Part shown: positions 1 to 7,481 of the stretch, in pieces
How the letters are laid out: each line of letters starts with the position of its first letter
How positions within the stretch are numbered: position 1 is the first letter of the stretch
Origin: Streptomyces albus subsp. chlorinus
Lineage (GTDB): Bacteria > Actinomycetota > Actinomycetes > Streptomycetales > Streptomycetaceae
Direction of reading: 5' to 3'
Length of the DNA: 64,000 nucleotides
NCBI RefSeq assembly: GCF_013302895.1
Contig: NZ_VJOK01000001.1
Coordinates: forward strand, 7,072,694-7,136,693
Program-made: the position numbers and the translations under genes
The notes under the pieces: model-generated
Told to the model about the DNA's origin: nothing
What the model saw: only the letters and a program-made list of their open reading frames with translations
Database searches by the model: none

Positions 1-2
1 CC

Positions 3-42
3 CGCGGATCCACCGTCGTCCTGTACGCGCACCGGGACTAAG
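3..42 (+). CDS. C-terminal end of an unidentified protein (partial)
   Basis: Frame 3 reads a short hydrophobic C-terminus (RGSTVVLYAHRD) and stops at a TAA at 40-42. A Ser-Thr-Val-Val-Leu-Tyr stretch near the end is common at the C-termini of bacterial glycosidases, which would suit the sugar genes downstream. Only 12 codons are visible, so this is a guess from the left edge. Confidence 0.3.
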
Positions 43-61
43 CGGCTAGGGGACAGAACCA

Positions 62-1243
62 CTAGGCGTCCGTCGTCGTCTCCCCGTACGCCTCCGAGGG
101 GGGATACGCGGTCGCTCCCGTGCGGCCCACGGAGAGGTAGGTGGCCGTACCGGGCACCCGGGTGAGGTCGGACAGGTACGGGGAGGGTGCGGCCGTGCTC
201 TCGGGCCCCCGTACGACCTGCCACGTCGTACCGTCCCAGCGCAGGTACGCGGTGCGCTTCTGGTCCCAGAAGTCCCAGGCGGAGATCCACGCGGGGCGGC
301 CCTGCTCGTCCGCGGTGATGCTCGTGAGGACACCCGGCCCGATGTCCTTGGGGGCGCTGGTCCACGCCGTGCCGTCCCAGTGCACCAGGATCGAGCCCGG
401 CGGCTTCCCGGGCGGCCCGCCGATGCCGAAGCCGGCCCCGACGGCCCAGACGTCGTCGTCGGCCAGCGGCAGCACCCCGCTGATGCCCGACCGGATGCCG
501 CCCGCGTCCGGGAAGACCGTCCAGGCCCCGTCCCAGCGGGCGACGATCCCGAGCCAGGCGCTCTCCGTGCTGCGGCTGCCGGTCACCCACACATCGCCCT
601 GCGACCGGACCAGGACGGAACTCAGCGTCGCGGCCTCCGGGGAGGGCACGGGCAGCGGGTCCAGCCACCGGAAGCGGGTGCCGTTCCAGTGCAGCAGCCG
701 TGCCGCTCCCGCGTGCCTGCCGGTGATCCACACCTGCCCGCCGGAACCGGCCGCCACGGCCCAGAGCACCGCGTTGTCACCGCCCGGGTAGCCGACGGGG
801 CGCCACGCGGTGCCGTTCCAGCGCAGCAGCCGTCCCGGCGGGGTGTCCGGCGGGCCGACGGCCCACGCGGAGGCGGGGCCGTCGCAGGCCACCGAGTTCA
901 GTCTCCCGGAGAACGTCAGTGAGGAGACATCGGTCCTGGACCAGCGCGACCCGTCCCACCGCATGGCCAGCGGACGCCCCGGCGCACCGGTGGTGAGCGC
1001 CTCCTCGCCGACGGCCCACGCGTGCCGCGGCCCGAGCGCCGCCACCTTGTACAACTGGGCTCCGGGCACGCTTCCGGGCGCCGGTACGGCGCTCCACCCG
1101 GCGAGCGCGGACGCGGCCCGCGCCGTGGGCGCCGGTCCGTGGGCGGGCGTACGGGGCCCCGCCCACGCCTGGCCGGCGGCGCCCGCCAGGACACCACCCG
1201 CCGCCGCGCCGAGCGCCCCGGCCACAAAACGTCTTCGTTCCAC
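62..1243 (-). CDS. Tat-exported beta-propeller-like secreted protein
   Basis: About 393 residues from a GTG at 1243, preceded by an AAGGGG ribosome site. An ATG at 1288 exists, but it adds residues ahead of the signal peptide. The N-terminus has an RRRF twin-arginine core followed by an Ala/Gly-rich hydrophobic stretch ending in AWA, so export by Tat is expected. The mature part contains about six degenerate repeats, each pairing a W-A-V-G type strand with a W-(D/N)-G-(T/S)-x-W strand; this layout suggests a six- or seven-bladed propeller of the kelch/BNR kind. No catalytic motif is visible and the ligand is unknown. It is divergent from the alpha-glucan regulator, and nothing shows that they are co-regulated. 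Confidence 0.8.
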   Translation of the reverse strand: MERRRFVAGALGAAAGGVLAGAAGQAWAGPRTPAHGPAPTARAASALAGWSAVPAPGSVPGAQLYKVAALGPRHAWAVGEEALTTGAPGRPLAMRWDGSRWSRTDVSSLTFSGRLNSVACDGPASAWAVGPPDTPPGRLLRWNGTAWRPVGYPGGDNAVLWAVAAGSGGQVWITGRHAGAARLLHWNGTRFRWLDPLPVPSPEAATLSSVLVRSQGDVWVTGSRSTESAWLGIVARWDGAWTVFPDAGGIRSGISGVLPLADDDVWAVGAGFGIGGPPGKPPGSILVHWDGTAWTSAPKDIGPGVLTSITADEQGRPAWISAWDFWDQKRTAYLRWDGTTWQVVRGPESTAAPSPYLSDLTRVPGTATYLSVGRTGATAYPPSEAYGETTTDA

Positions 1244-1416
1244 TGCCGACCCCTTTTCGCTGGGATGTCGCTCAGGAGCCCACACCATGCTCCCTTCCGG
1301 CGGACGCCGCCAGTCACGCGGGCGACAAATGTGCGCGGAGTGCGGCCCCGGTTCCCGATCCCGGTCCCGGGCCCGGCCTCATTGAGCAGCGGGTCCGGGG
1401 CCCGTACCACCACGAC

Positions 1417-1450
1417 GCAAACGGCTTGCACAATTTGCGCTAAGCTTGCG
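1417..1450. promoter_or_regulatory. TTGC-rich operator cluster upstream of the LacI gene
   Basis: GCAA (1417-1420) and TTGC (1426-1429) form a short inverted repeat. TTGCGC follows at 1435 and TTGCG at 1446, ending just before the ATG at 1454. The same TTGC core recurs upstream of the binding-protein gene at 2503-2548. LacI-family sugar regulators of actinomycetes often bind TTGC/GCAA half-sites, so autoregulation is likely. Confidence 0.55.
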
Positions 1451-1453
1451 AAT

Positions 1454-2464
1454 ATGACGCGACGACTTGCGCAGGTGGCGAAGAAGGTGGGCGTCTCCGA
1501 GGCGACCGTCAGCCGGGTGCTGAACAGCAAGCCCGGGGTGTCGGAGAGCACCCGCCAGGCGGTCCTCACGGCGTTGGACGTGCTCGGGTACGAGCGGCCC
1601 ACCCAACTGCGCGGGGAGCGCGGCAAGCTGATCGGGCTGGTGCTGCCCGAGCTGTCCAATCCGATCTTCCCCGCCTTCGCCGAGGTCGTCGGCGGCGCGC
1701 TCGCCCAGCGGGGGCTGACCCCCGTGCTGTGCACCCAGACGCCGGGCGGCATCCAGGAGACGGACTACGTGGACCTGCTGCTCCAGCAGCAGGTTTCCGG
1801 CGTGGTGTTCGCGGGCGGGCTGTACGCGCAGGCGGACGCGCCGCACGACCACTACCGGCTGCTGCTGGAGCGGCATCTTCCTGTGGTGCTGGTCAACGCC
1901 CCCGTTGCGGGGCTGGACTTCCCGTGCGTCTCCACCGACGACGCCGTCGCGGTGGAGCAGGCCTGGCGCCATCTCACCTCGCTCGGGCACGAGCGGATCG
2001 GACTGGCCCTCGGCCCCTCGGACCACATGCCCTCCCGGCGGAAGCTGGCCGCGGCGCGGGCCGTGGCGCGGGCGGGTGGGGCCGAGCTGCCCGAGGAGCG
2101 TGTGGTGCGCGGGATGTACTCGATGGAGGGCGGGCACGCGGCGGCGTCCCGGCTGCTGGACGCCGGGGTGACGGGCATCGTGTGCGCCAGCGACATCATC
2201 GCCCTGGGGGCGGTGCGGGCCGTGCGCCGGCGCGGGCTGCGCGTGCCGGAGGACGTCTCGGTGGTGGGGTACGACGACTCGCCGCTGATGACCGTCACCG
2301 ATCCGCCGCTGTCCACCGTGCGGCAGCCGATCGACGCGATGGGCCGTACCGCGATCCAGTTGCTGACGGCGCAGATCGACGGCAAGGAGGTGGTGCGCGA
2401 CGAGATCATGTTCGAGCCTGAGCTGGTGGTCCGGGGCTCCACCGGTCCCGTCATGTCCCGCTAG
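1454..2464 (+). CDS. LacI-family transcriptional regulator of the alpha-glucan operon
   Basis: 336 residues from the ATG at 1454, which places the helix-turn-helix at residues 3-48 (VSEATVSRVLN recognition helix, then the hinge ending GYER). The remainder is a periplasmic-binding-type effector domain with the usual D-D-(S)-P-L near the C-terminus. The open frame extends upstream to 1022, but those residues do not match the family. It lies immediately upstream of a sugar ABC operon that carries the same TTGC elements, so it probably represses that operon until an alpha-glucan oligosaccharide binds. The family assignment is sure; the ligand is inferred from the neighbours. Confidence 0.92.
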   Translation: MTRRLAQVAKKVGVSEATVSRVLNSKPGVSESTRQAVLTALDVLGYERPTQLRGERGKLIGLVLPELSNPIFPAFAEVVGGALAQRGLTPVLCTQTPGGIQETDYVDLLLQQQVSGVVFAGGLYAQADAPHDHYRLLLERHLPVVLVNAPVAGLDFPCVSTDDAVAVEQAWRHLTSLGHERIGLALGPSDHMPSRRKLAAARAVARAGGAELPEERVVRGMYSMEGGHAAASRLLDAGVTGIVCASDIIALGAVRAVRRRGLRVPEDVSVVGYDDSPLMTVTDPPLSTVRQPIDAMGRTAIQLLTAQIDGKEVVRDEIMFEPELVVRGSTGPVMSR

Positions 2465-2502
2465 AGGACCACCTCCCGAGGCGCTGGGAGGCTGTCGTTA
2501 TT

Positions 2503-2548
2503 TTGCAATCTGCGCTCGGGATATTGCGCTCCTCTGGTGCCGGTGCAA
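2503..2548. promoter_or_regulatory. Three TTGC-type elements at about 21-bp spacing upstream of the ABC operon
   Basis: TTGCAA at 2503, TTGCGC at 2524 and TGCAA at 2544 recur about every two helical turns, before the binding-protein start at 2586. They share the core seen upstream of the LacI gene, and are the probable operators for that repressor. Confidence 0.55.
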
Positions 2549-2585
2549 TGGTATGGGCCAGCGTTCCCGCCCAGAGGGGTCACCG

Positions 2586-3950
2586 ATGTCAATGTCAAGA
2601 AAGAGCCTTGTGCTTCCGCTCGTGGCCGCCGTGTCCCTGACCGCGCTCGCCGCCTGCGGCACCAGCAGCGACAGCTCCGACGGCGGGCCGGGCGGCACGG
2701 TGAAGCTCGACGTCAACGGCCAGCCGCCGAAGACCCAGGCGTTCGAACGCAAGCTCTTCGACAAGCGCGTCAAGCAGTTCGAGAAGGCCAACCCGGACAT
2801 CGACATCGTGCCGCACGAGGGCTTCATGGATCCGAAGACCTTCAACGCCAAACTGGCCGGCGGCAAGCTGGAGGACGTCTTCTACGTCTACTTCACCGAC
2901 ACCCGGGGCCTGATCGCCAAGAAGCAGGCCGCCGACATCACCGACCGGATCAAGGACATGCCGCACCGGGGCGATGTCCAGGACGCGCTGATGAGGGTGT
3001 TCCAGGACGAGAAGGGCCGGCAGTACGGTCTGCCCACCGCCAACTACTCCATGGGGCTGCTCTACAACCGCGCGCTGTTCGAGAAGGCCGGGCTCGATCC
3101 CGACAAGCCGCCGAGGACGTGGGCCCAGGTCCGCGCCGCCGCGAAGAAGATCGCGGACCTGGGTGACAACACCGTCGGCTACGCCGACTTCTCCAAGAAC
3201 AACCAGGGCGGCTGGCACTTCGCCGCCGAGCTGTACTCGCGCGGCGGCCGCATGGCCACCGAGCGGGACGGGAAGTGGAAGGCCGCCTTCAACTCGCCGG
3301 AGGGCAAGGCCACCCTGCGAACGCTGCACGACATGCGCTGGAAGGACGACTCGATGGGCAGCAAGCAGCTGCTCCAGGCCGAGGACGTCCAGCGGATGAT
3401 GGGCAGCGGCAAGCTCGGCATGTACGTCTCGGCCGCCGACAACATCACCGTCATCGCCAAGCAGTTCGGCGGCAGGTACCGGGACTACGGGCTCGCGCCC
3501 GTCCCCGACGCCAAGGCCACGCTGATCGGCGGCGAGGGCTACATGATCAACCCGAAGGCGGACCCGGAGACCGTCAAGGCCGGGGTCAAGTGGCTCCGGT
3601 GGAAGTTCCTCAACCCGGACCTCGTCGAGCGCGACATCCAGGAGAACCTGGACGCGAAGCTCCCCATCGGCCTGCCCGTGCCGCCCACCCCGGACATCTG
3701 GAAGGGCTCCGTCCGCGACCGTGTGGAGAAGGCCAAGCGCGAGAACGCGAACATCCCGGTCGACAACTACCAGCCGTTCATGGAGGCGGCGCCCCGGATC
3801 CCCGGCGTCATCGAGCCCCCGGAGGCCCAGCAGGTCTACGCGGTGCTCGACAACGTGATGCAGGCGGTCCTCACCAAGAAGAACGCGGACATCGACCAGC
3901 TTCTCGCCACCGCCGAGAAGAAGGTCGACCAGATCTACGACGCGTCCTGA
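2586..3950 (+). CDS. Extracellular sugar-binding lipoprotein of an ABC importer
   Basis: 454 residues from the ATG at 2586, which follows an AGAGGGG ribosome site. A lipoprotein signal peptide ends in the lipobox LAAC, with lipidated Cys at residue 24. The rest has the length and character of family 1 solute-binding proteins for oligosaccharides, with aromatic and glycine-rich stretches such as GGEGYMINPKAD. The stop overlaps the permease start (TGATG), so the genes are translationally coupled. With the LacI gene upstream and the GH13 and GH87 enzymes downstream, the likely cargo is an alpha-1,3-linked glucose oligomer or a related alpha-glucoside. Confidence 0.92.
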   Translation: MSMSRKSLVLPLVAAVSLTALAACGTSSDSSDGGPGGTVKLDVNGQPPKTQAFERKLFDKRVKQFEKANPDIDIVPHEGFMDPKTFNAKLAGGKLEDVFYVYFTDTRGLIAKKQAADITDRIKDMPHRGDVQDALMRVFQDEKGRQYGLPTANYSMGLLYNRALFEKAGLDPDKPPRTWAQVRAAAKKIADLGDNTVGYADFSKNNQGGWHFAAELYSRGGRMATERDGKWKAAFNSPEGKATLRTLHDMRWKDDSMGSKQLLQAEDVQRMMGSGKLGMYVSAADNITVIAKQFGGRYRDYGLAPVPDAKATLIGGEGYMINPKADPETVKAGVKWLRWKFLNPDLVERDIQENLDAKLPIGLPVPPTPDIWKGSVRDRVEKAKRENANIPVDNYQPFMEAAPRIPGVIEPPEAQQVYAVLDNVMQAVLTKKNADIDQLLATAEKKVDQIYDAS

Positions 3951-4900
3951 TGGCCACCGCCCCCGTGCTGGAGAAGCCGCTGCCCCCGCCGCCGGCCACC
4001 GGGGCGAGGGAGCGGAGCGCCGCCCGCCGCCGGCGTCGTGTGCGCGAGCACGTGACCGCGTACGGGTTCCTGTGTGCCGCCGTGGCGCTCTTCGCGCTGT
4101 TCTCGTGGTGGCCGATCGTCCGCAACGTGCTGCTGGCCTTCCAGCACGTCAACTTCGCCACCGGCAACACCTGGGCCGGCCTGGCCAACTTCGACAAGCT
4201 GTTCAACGACCCCCTGCTGGGCACCGCCTGGCGGAACACCGCGCTGTTCACCGCGTACGCGCTCGTGCTGGGCTTCCTCGTGCCGTTCCTGACCGCCGTG
4301 CTGCTCAACGAGTTCCGGCACGCCCGCGCGTACTTCCGCGTCCTGGTCTACCTTCCCGTGATGCTGCCGCCGGTCGTGGTGGCGCTGATGTGGAAGTGGT
4401 TCTACGACCCGGGCCCGGGACTGATCAACGAGATCCTGCGCACCCTCCACCTGCCGACCTCCGACTGGCTCGACTCCTCCTCCACCTCGCTGGTCTCCCT
4501 GGTGATCGTCTCCACCTGGGCCAACATGGGCACAGCCACACTGATCTACCTGGCCGCCCTCCAGACCATCCCCGGCGAACTGTACGAGGCCGCGGAGCTG
4601 GACGGCGCGAACCTGTGGCAGCGGCTGCGCCACGTCACCGTCCCGCAGACCCGGTTCGTGCTGCTGGTCCTCCTGCTGCTCCAGATCGTGGCCACGATGC
4701 AGGTGTTCACCGAGCCCTACGTGATGACCGGCGGCGGTCCCGAGGACTCCACGGTCACCGTGATGTTCCTCGTCTACCGCTACGCATTCGTCTACAACGA
4801 CTTCGGCACGGCGAGCGCGCTCAGCCTGCTGCTGCTCCTCGTCCTCGCCGCCTTCTCCGCCCTCTACCTGCGCGTCACCCGTGGCGCCGAGGAGGACTGA
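3950..4900 (+). CDS. ABC sugar transporter permease, MalF type
   Basis: 316 residues, with the ATG overlapping the previous stop. The N-terminus is basic and cytosolic, then about six membrane segments follow. The cytoplasmic EAA loop reads GELYEAAELDGANLWQRL, the contact site for the ATPase. It pairs with the next gene to form the channel. No ATPase is encoded in the operon; many actinomycete sugar importers share a single MsiK-type ATPase, which is the probable partner. Confidence 0.93.
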   Translation: MATAPVLEKPLPPPPATGARERSAARRRRRVREHVTAYGFLCAAVALFALFSWWPIVRNVLLAFQHVNFATGNTWAGLANFDKLFNDPLLGTAWRNTALFTAYALVLGFLVPFLTAVLLNEFRHARAYFRVLVYLPVMLPPVVVALMWKWFYDPGPGLINEILRTLHLPTSDWLDSSSTSLVSLVIVSTWANMGTATLIYLAALQTIPGELYEAAELDGANLWQRLRHVTVPQTRFVLLVLLLLQIVATMQVFTEPYVMTGGGPEDSTVTVMFLVYRYAFVYNDFGTASALSLLLLLVLAAFSALYLRVTRGAEED

Positions 4901-5781
4901 TGGCCGCCTCGCCCCGGACCCTGATACGTCCCGCCGTGCTGCGCACCCGCAAGGGCAGGCTCGTCTACTGGTCGGTGCTGGGCCTGGCGCTGGCCCTGTT
5001 CACCGTCGCCTTCCTCGTTCCGCTGTACTGGGCGGCGACGGGCGCGATGAAGTCGCCCACGGAACTGGCGCAGAACCCGCCCACCTACGTGCCCTCCACC
5101 TGGCACCCGGAGAACTACGCGCGGGCCTGGCGGGAGATGGACCTGACCCGCTACTTCCTCAACACGGTGCTGCTGGCGGGCGGGGCCTGGCTGGTCCAGC
5201 TCGCGGTGCAGGTCCCCGCCGCGTACGCGCTCTCCAAGCTGCGGCCCCGGTTCGGCAACGTCGTACTGGGTCTGATGCTGGTCACCCTGATGATGCCCGC
5301 CACCGCGCTGCTGGTGCCCGTCTACCTCACCGTGGTCGACGTACCGCTCTTCAACCGGAACCTGGTCAACAGCCCGAGCGCGGTCTGGCTGCCCGCCGCC
5401 GCCAACGCCTTCAACATCTACATCCTCAAGAACTTCTTCGACCGCGTCCCCGACGAACTGCTGGACGCCGCGCGGATCGACGGAGCCGGACCGTTCGGCA
5501 CCATGTGGCGGATCGTGCTGCCGCTGTCCAGGCCGATCCTCGCCGTGGTGTCGATCCTCTCGGTCGTCACCGCGTGGAAGGACTTCCTGTGGCCGCTGCT
5601 GGTGCTGCCGGACCCGGCGAAGCAGCCGCTGAGCGTCTTCCTCCAGCGCGTCGCCCAGGACACCCCGCTCAACACCCTGGTGGCCGGCCTGGTCATGGCC
5701 TCGCTGCCGCTGATCGCGCTGTTCCTGGTCTTCCAGCGGCAGATCGTCGCCGGACTGGGCGCCGGCAGCCTCAAGGGCTGA
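4900..5781 (+). CDS. ABC sugar transporter permease, MalG type
   Basis: 293 residues, the ATG overlapping the preceding TGA. It has six predicted membrane segments and an EAA loop reading DELLDAARIDGAGPFGTM. It forms the second half of the importer channel with the gene at 3950-4900. The protein ends shortly after the last membrane helix, the usual length for this family. The alpha-glucosidase gene follows after about 80 bp. Confidence 0.93.
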   Translation: MAASPRTLIRPAVLRTRKGRLVYWSVLGLALALFTVAFLVPLYWAATGAMKSPTELAQNPPTYVPSTWHPENYARAWREMDLTRYFLNTVLLAGGAWLVQLAVQVPAAYALSKLRPRFGNVVLGLMLVTLMMPATALLVPVYLTVVDVPLFNRNLVNSPSAVWLPAAANAFNIYILKNFFDRVPDELLDAARIDGAGPFGTMWRIVLPLSRPILAVVSILSVVTAWKDFLWPLLVLPDPAKQPLSVFLQRVAQDTPLNTLVAGLVMASLPLIALFLVFQRQIVAGLGAGSLKG

Positions 5782-5862
5782 CCGGGCTCGGACCTTGCCG
5801 GGCACGGTCACCCCGCCCACCCTCCGCGGTTCCCGTACGACCCGTACGAAAGGATCCCTCCT

Positions 5863-7434
5863 TTGTCCCGCACGGACTGGTGGCGCAGTGCTGCCATCTA
5901 CCAGGTGTACGTCCGCTCCTTCGCCGACGGCAACGGCGACGGTACCGGCGATCTGGCCGGGGTCCGCTCCCGCCTGCCGTACCTGGCCGAACTCGGCGTG
6001 GACGCCCTCTGGTTCACCCCCTGGTACCTGTCACCGCTCGCCGACGGCGGCTACGACGTCGCCGACTACCGCACCATCGACCCCGCCTTCGGCACCCTCG
6101 CCGAGGCCGAGGCGCTGCTGGCCGAGGCCCGGGAGCTGGGCCTGCGCACCATCGTGGACATCGTGCCCAACCACGTCTCCGACCAGCACCCGTGGTTCAA
6201 GGCCGCGCTCGCCGCCGGGCCCGGCGCACCGGAGCAGGAGCTGTTCCACTTCCGCCCGCCCTCCGACGAGCCGCCGAACGACTGGGTGAGCGAGTTCGGC
6301 GGGGTGCCCTGGTCCCGCACCGAGGGCGGCCAGTGGTACCTGCACCTCTTCACACCCGAGCAGCCCGACCTCAACTGGAACCACCCGAAGGTGCGCGAGG
6401 AGCACGAGGACGTGCTGCGCTTCTGGTTCGAACGCGGTGCGGCGGGCGTACGGATCGACTCCGCCGCGCTGCTCGTCAAGGCGGACGGGCTGCCCGACAT
6501 GCCGGGCAGCGCCGACGCGGGCGAGCACCCGTTCCACGACCGGCCGGAGCTGCACGGCATCTACCGCTCCTGGCGGCGGCTGGCCGATGCGTACGGGGCC
6601 GTGCTGATCGGCGAGATCTGGCTGCCCGACGCCGAACGCTTCGCCCGCTACCTGCGCCCCGACGAACTGCACACCGCCTTCAACTTCGACTTCCTGGCCC
6701 GCCCCTGGGACGCGGCCGAGCTGCGCGCCTCCATCGACCTCACCCTGGCAGCCCACGCGCCGGTCGGCGCCCCCGCCACCTGGGTGCTGGCCAACCACGA
6801 CGTGACGCGCACGGTCACCCGCTACGGGCGGGCCGAGGACACCGGCTTCGCCTTCGAGCGCAAACGCTTCGGAGTCCCCACCGACCTCGCCCTCGGCACG
6901 CGCAGAGCACGCGCCGCCGCGCTGCTCACCCTGGCCCTGCCCGGCTCCGTCTACCTCTACCAGGGCGAGGAACTGGGCCTGCCCGAGGCGGAGATCCCCC
7001 GCGAACGCATCCAGGACCCGATGCACGCCCGCTCCGGCGGCGTGGACCCGGGCCGGGACGGCTGCCGGGTGCCGCTGCCGTGGCGCGCGGACGGTGACGG
7101 GCCCTCCTGGCTGCCGCGCCCCGAGGGCTGGGAGCGCTACGCCGCCGAACGGCAGGCCGGCGACCCGGAGTCGATGCTCTCGCTGTACCGCACCGCGCTG
7201 CGGCTGCGCCGCTCCTTCCGGGACGCCGGGCCGCTGCGCTGGCTGCGCACGGACGCGCCGCACCTGCTGGCCTTCGCGCGGGCCCTGCCGGACGGCGGGA
7301 CCGTACTGTGCGCGGTCAACCTCGGCCCGTCCGATGCCGCGCTCCCCGCGCACTCCGAACTCCTGCTGGCCAGCGGCCCCCTGACGCCGTCAGGCGCGCT
7401 GCCGCAGGACACGGCGGTCTGGCTGCGGGCCTGA
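5863..7434 (+). CDS. GH13 alpha-glucosidase (intracellular)
   Basis: 523 residues from a TTG at 5863, with a GAAAGG ribosome site upstream. It starts with the family-typical WWRSAAIYQVYVRSF and has no signal peptide, so it acts in the cytosol on imported oligosaccharides. The GH13 barrel motifs are complete: DIVPNH around residue 99, GVRIDS with the nucleophile at Asp199, GEIW with the acid/base at Glu251, and ANHD with the stabiliser at Asp313. A C-terminal beta domain follows. Its position between the importer and a secreted alpha-1,3-glucanase suggests that it cleaves nigero- or malto-type oligosaccharides to glucose. The linkage preference cannot be read from the sequence. Confidence 0.93.
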   Translation: MSRTDWWRSAAIYQVYVRSFADGNGDGTGDLAGVRSRLPYLAELGVDALWFTPWYLSPLADGGYDVADYRTIDPAFGTLAEAEALLAEARELGLRTIVDIVPNHVSDQHPWFKAALAAGPGAPEQELFHFRPPSDEPPNDWVSEFGGVPWSRTEGGQWYLHLFTPEQPDLNWNHPKVREEHEDVLRFWFERGAAGVRIDSAALLVKADGLPDMPGSADAGEHPFHDRPELHGIYRSWRRLADAYGAVLIGEIWLPDAERFARYLRPDELHTAFNFDFLARPWDAAELRASIDLTLAAHAPVGAPATWVLANHDVTRTVTRYGRAEDTGFAFERKRFGVPTDLALGTRRARAAALLTLALPGSVYLYQGEELGLPEAEIPRERIQDPMHARSGGVDPGRDGCRVPLPWRADGDGPSWLPRPEGWERYAAERQAGDPESMLSLYRTALRLRRSFRDAGPLRWLRTDAPHLLAFARALPDGGTVLCAVNLGPSDAALPAHSELLLASGPLTPSGALPQDTAVWLRA

Positions 7435-7481
7435 CCCGGGCCGGCCGCCGCCCCCTCCCTCCCCCCACAGAAGGGAATCCC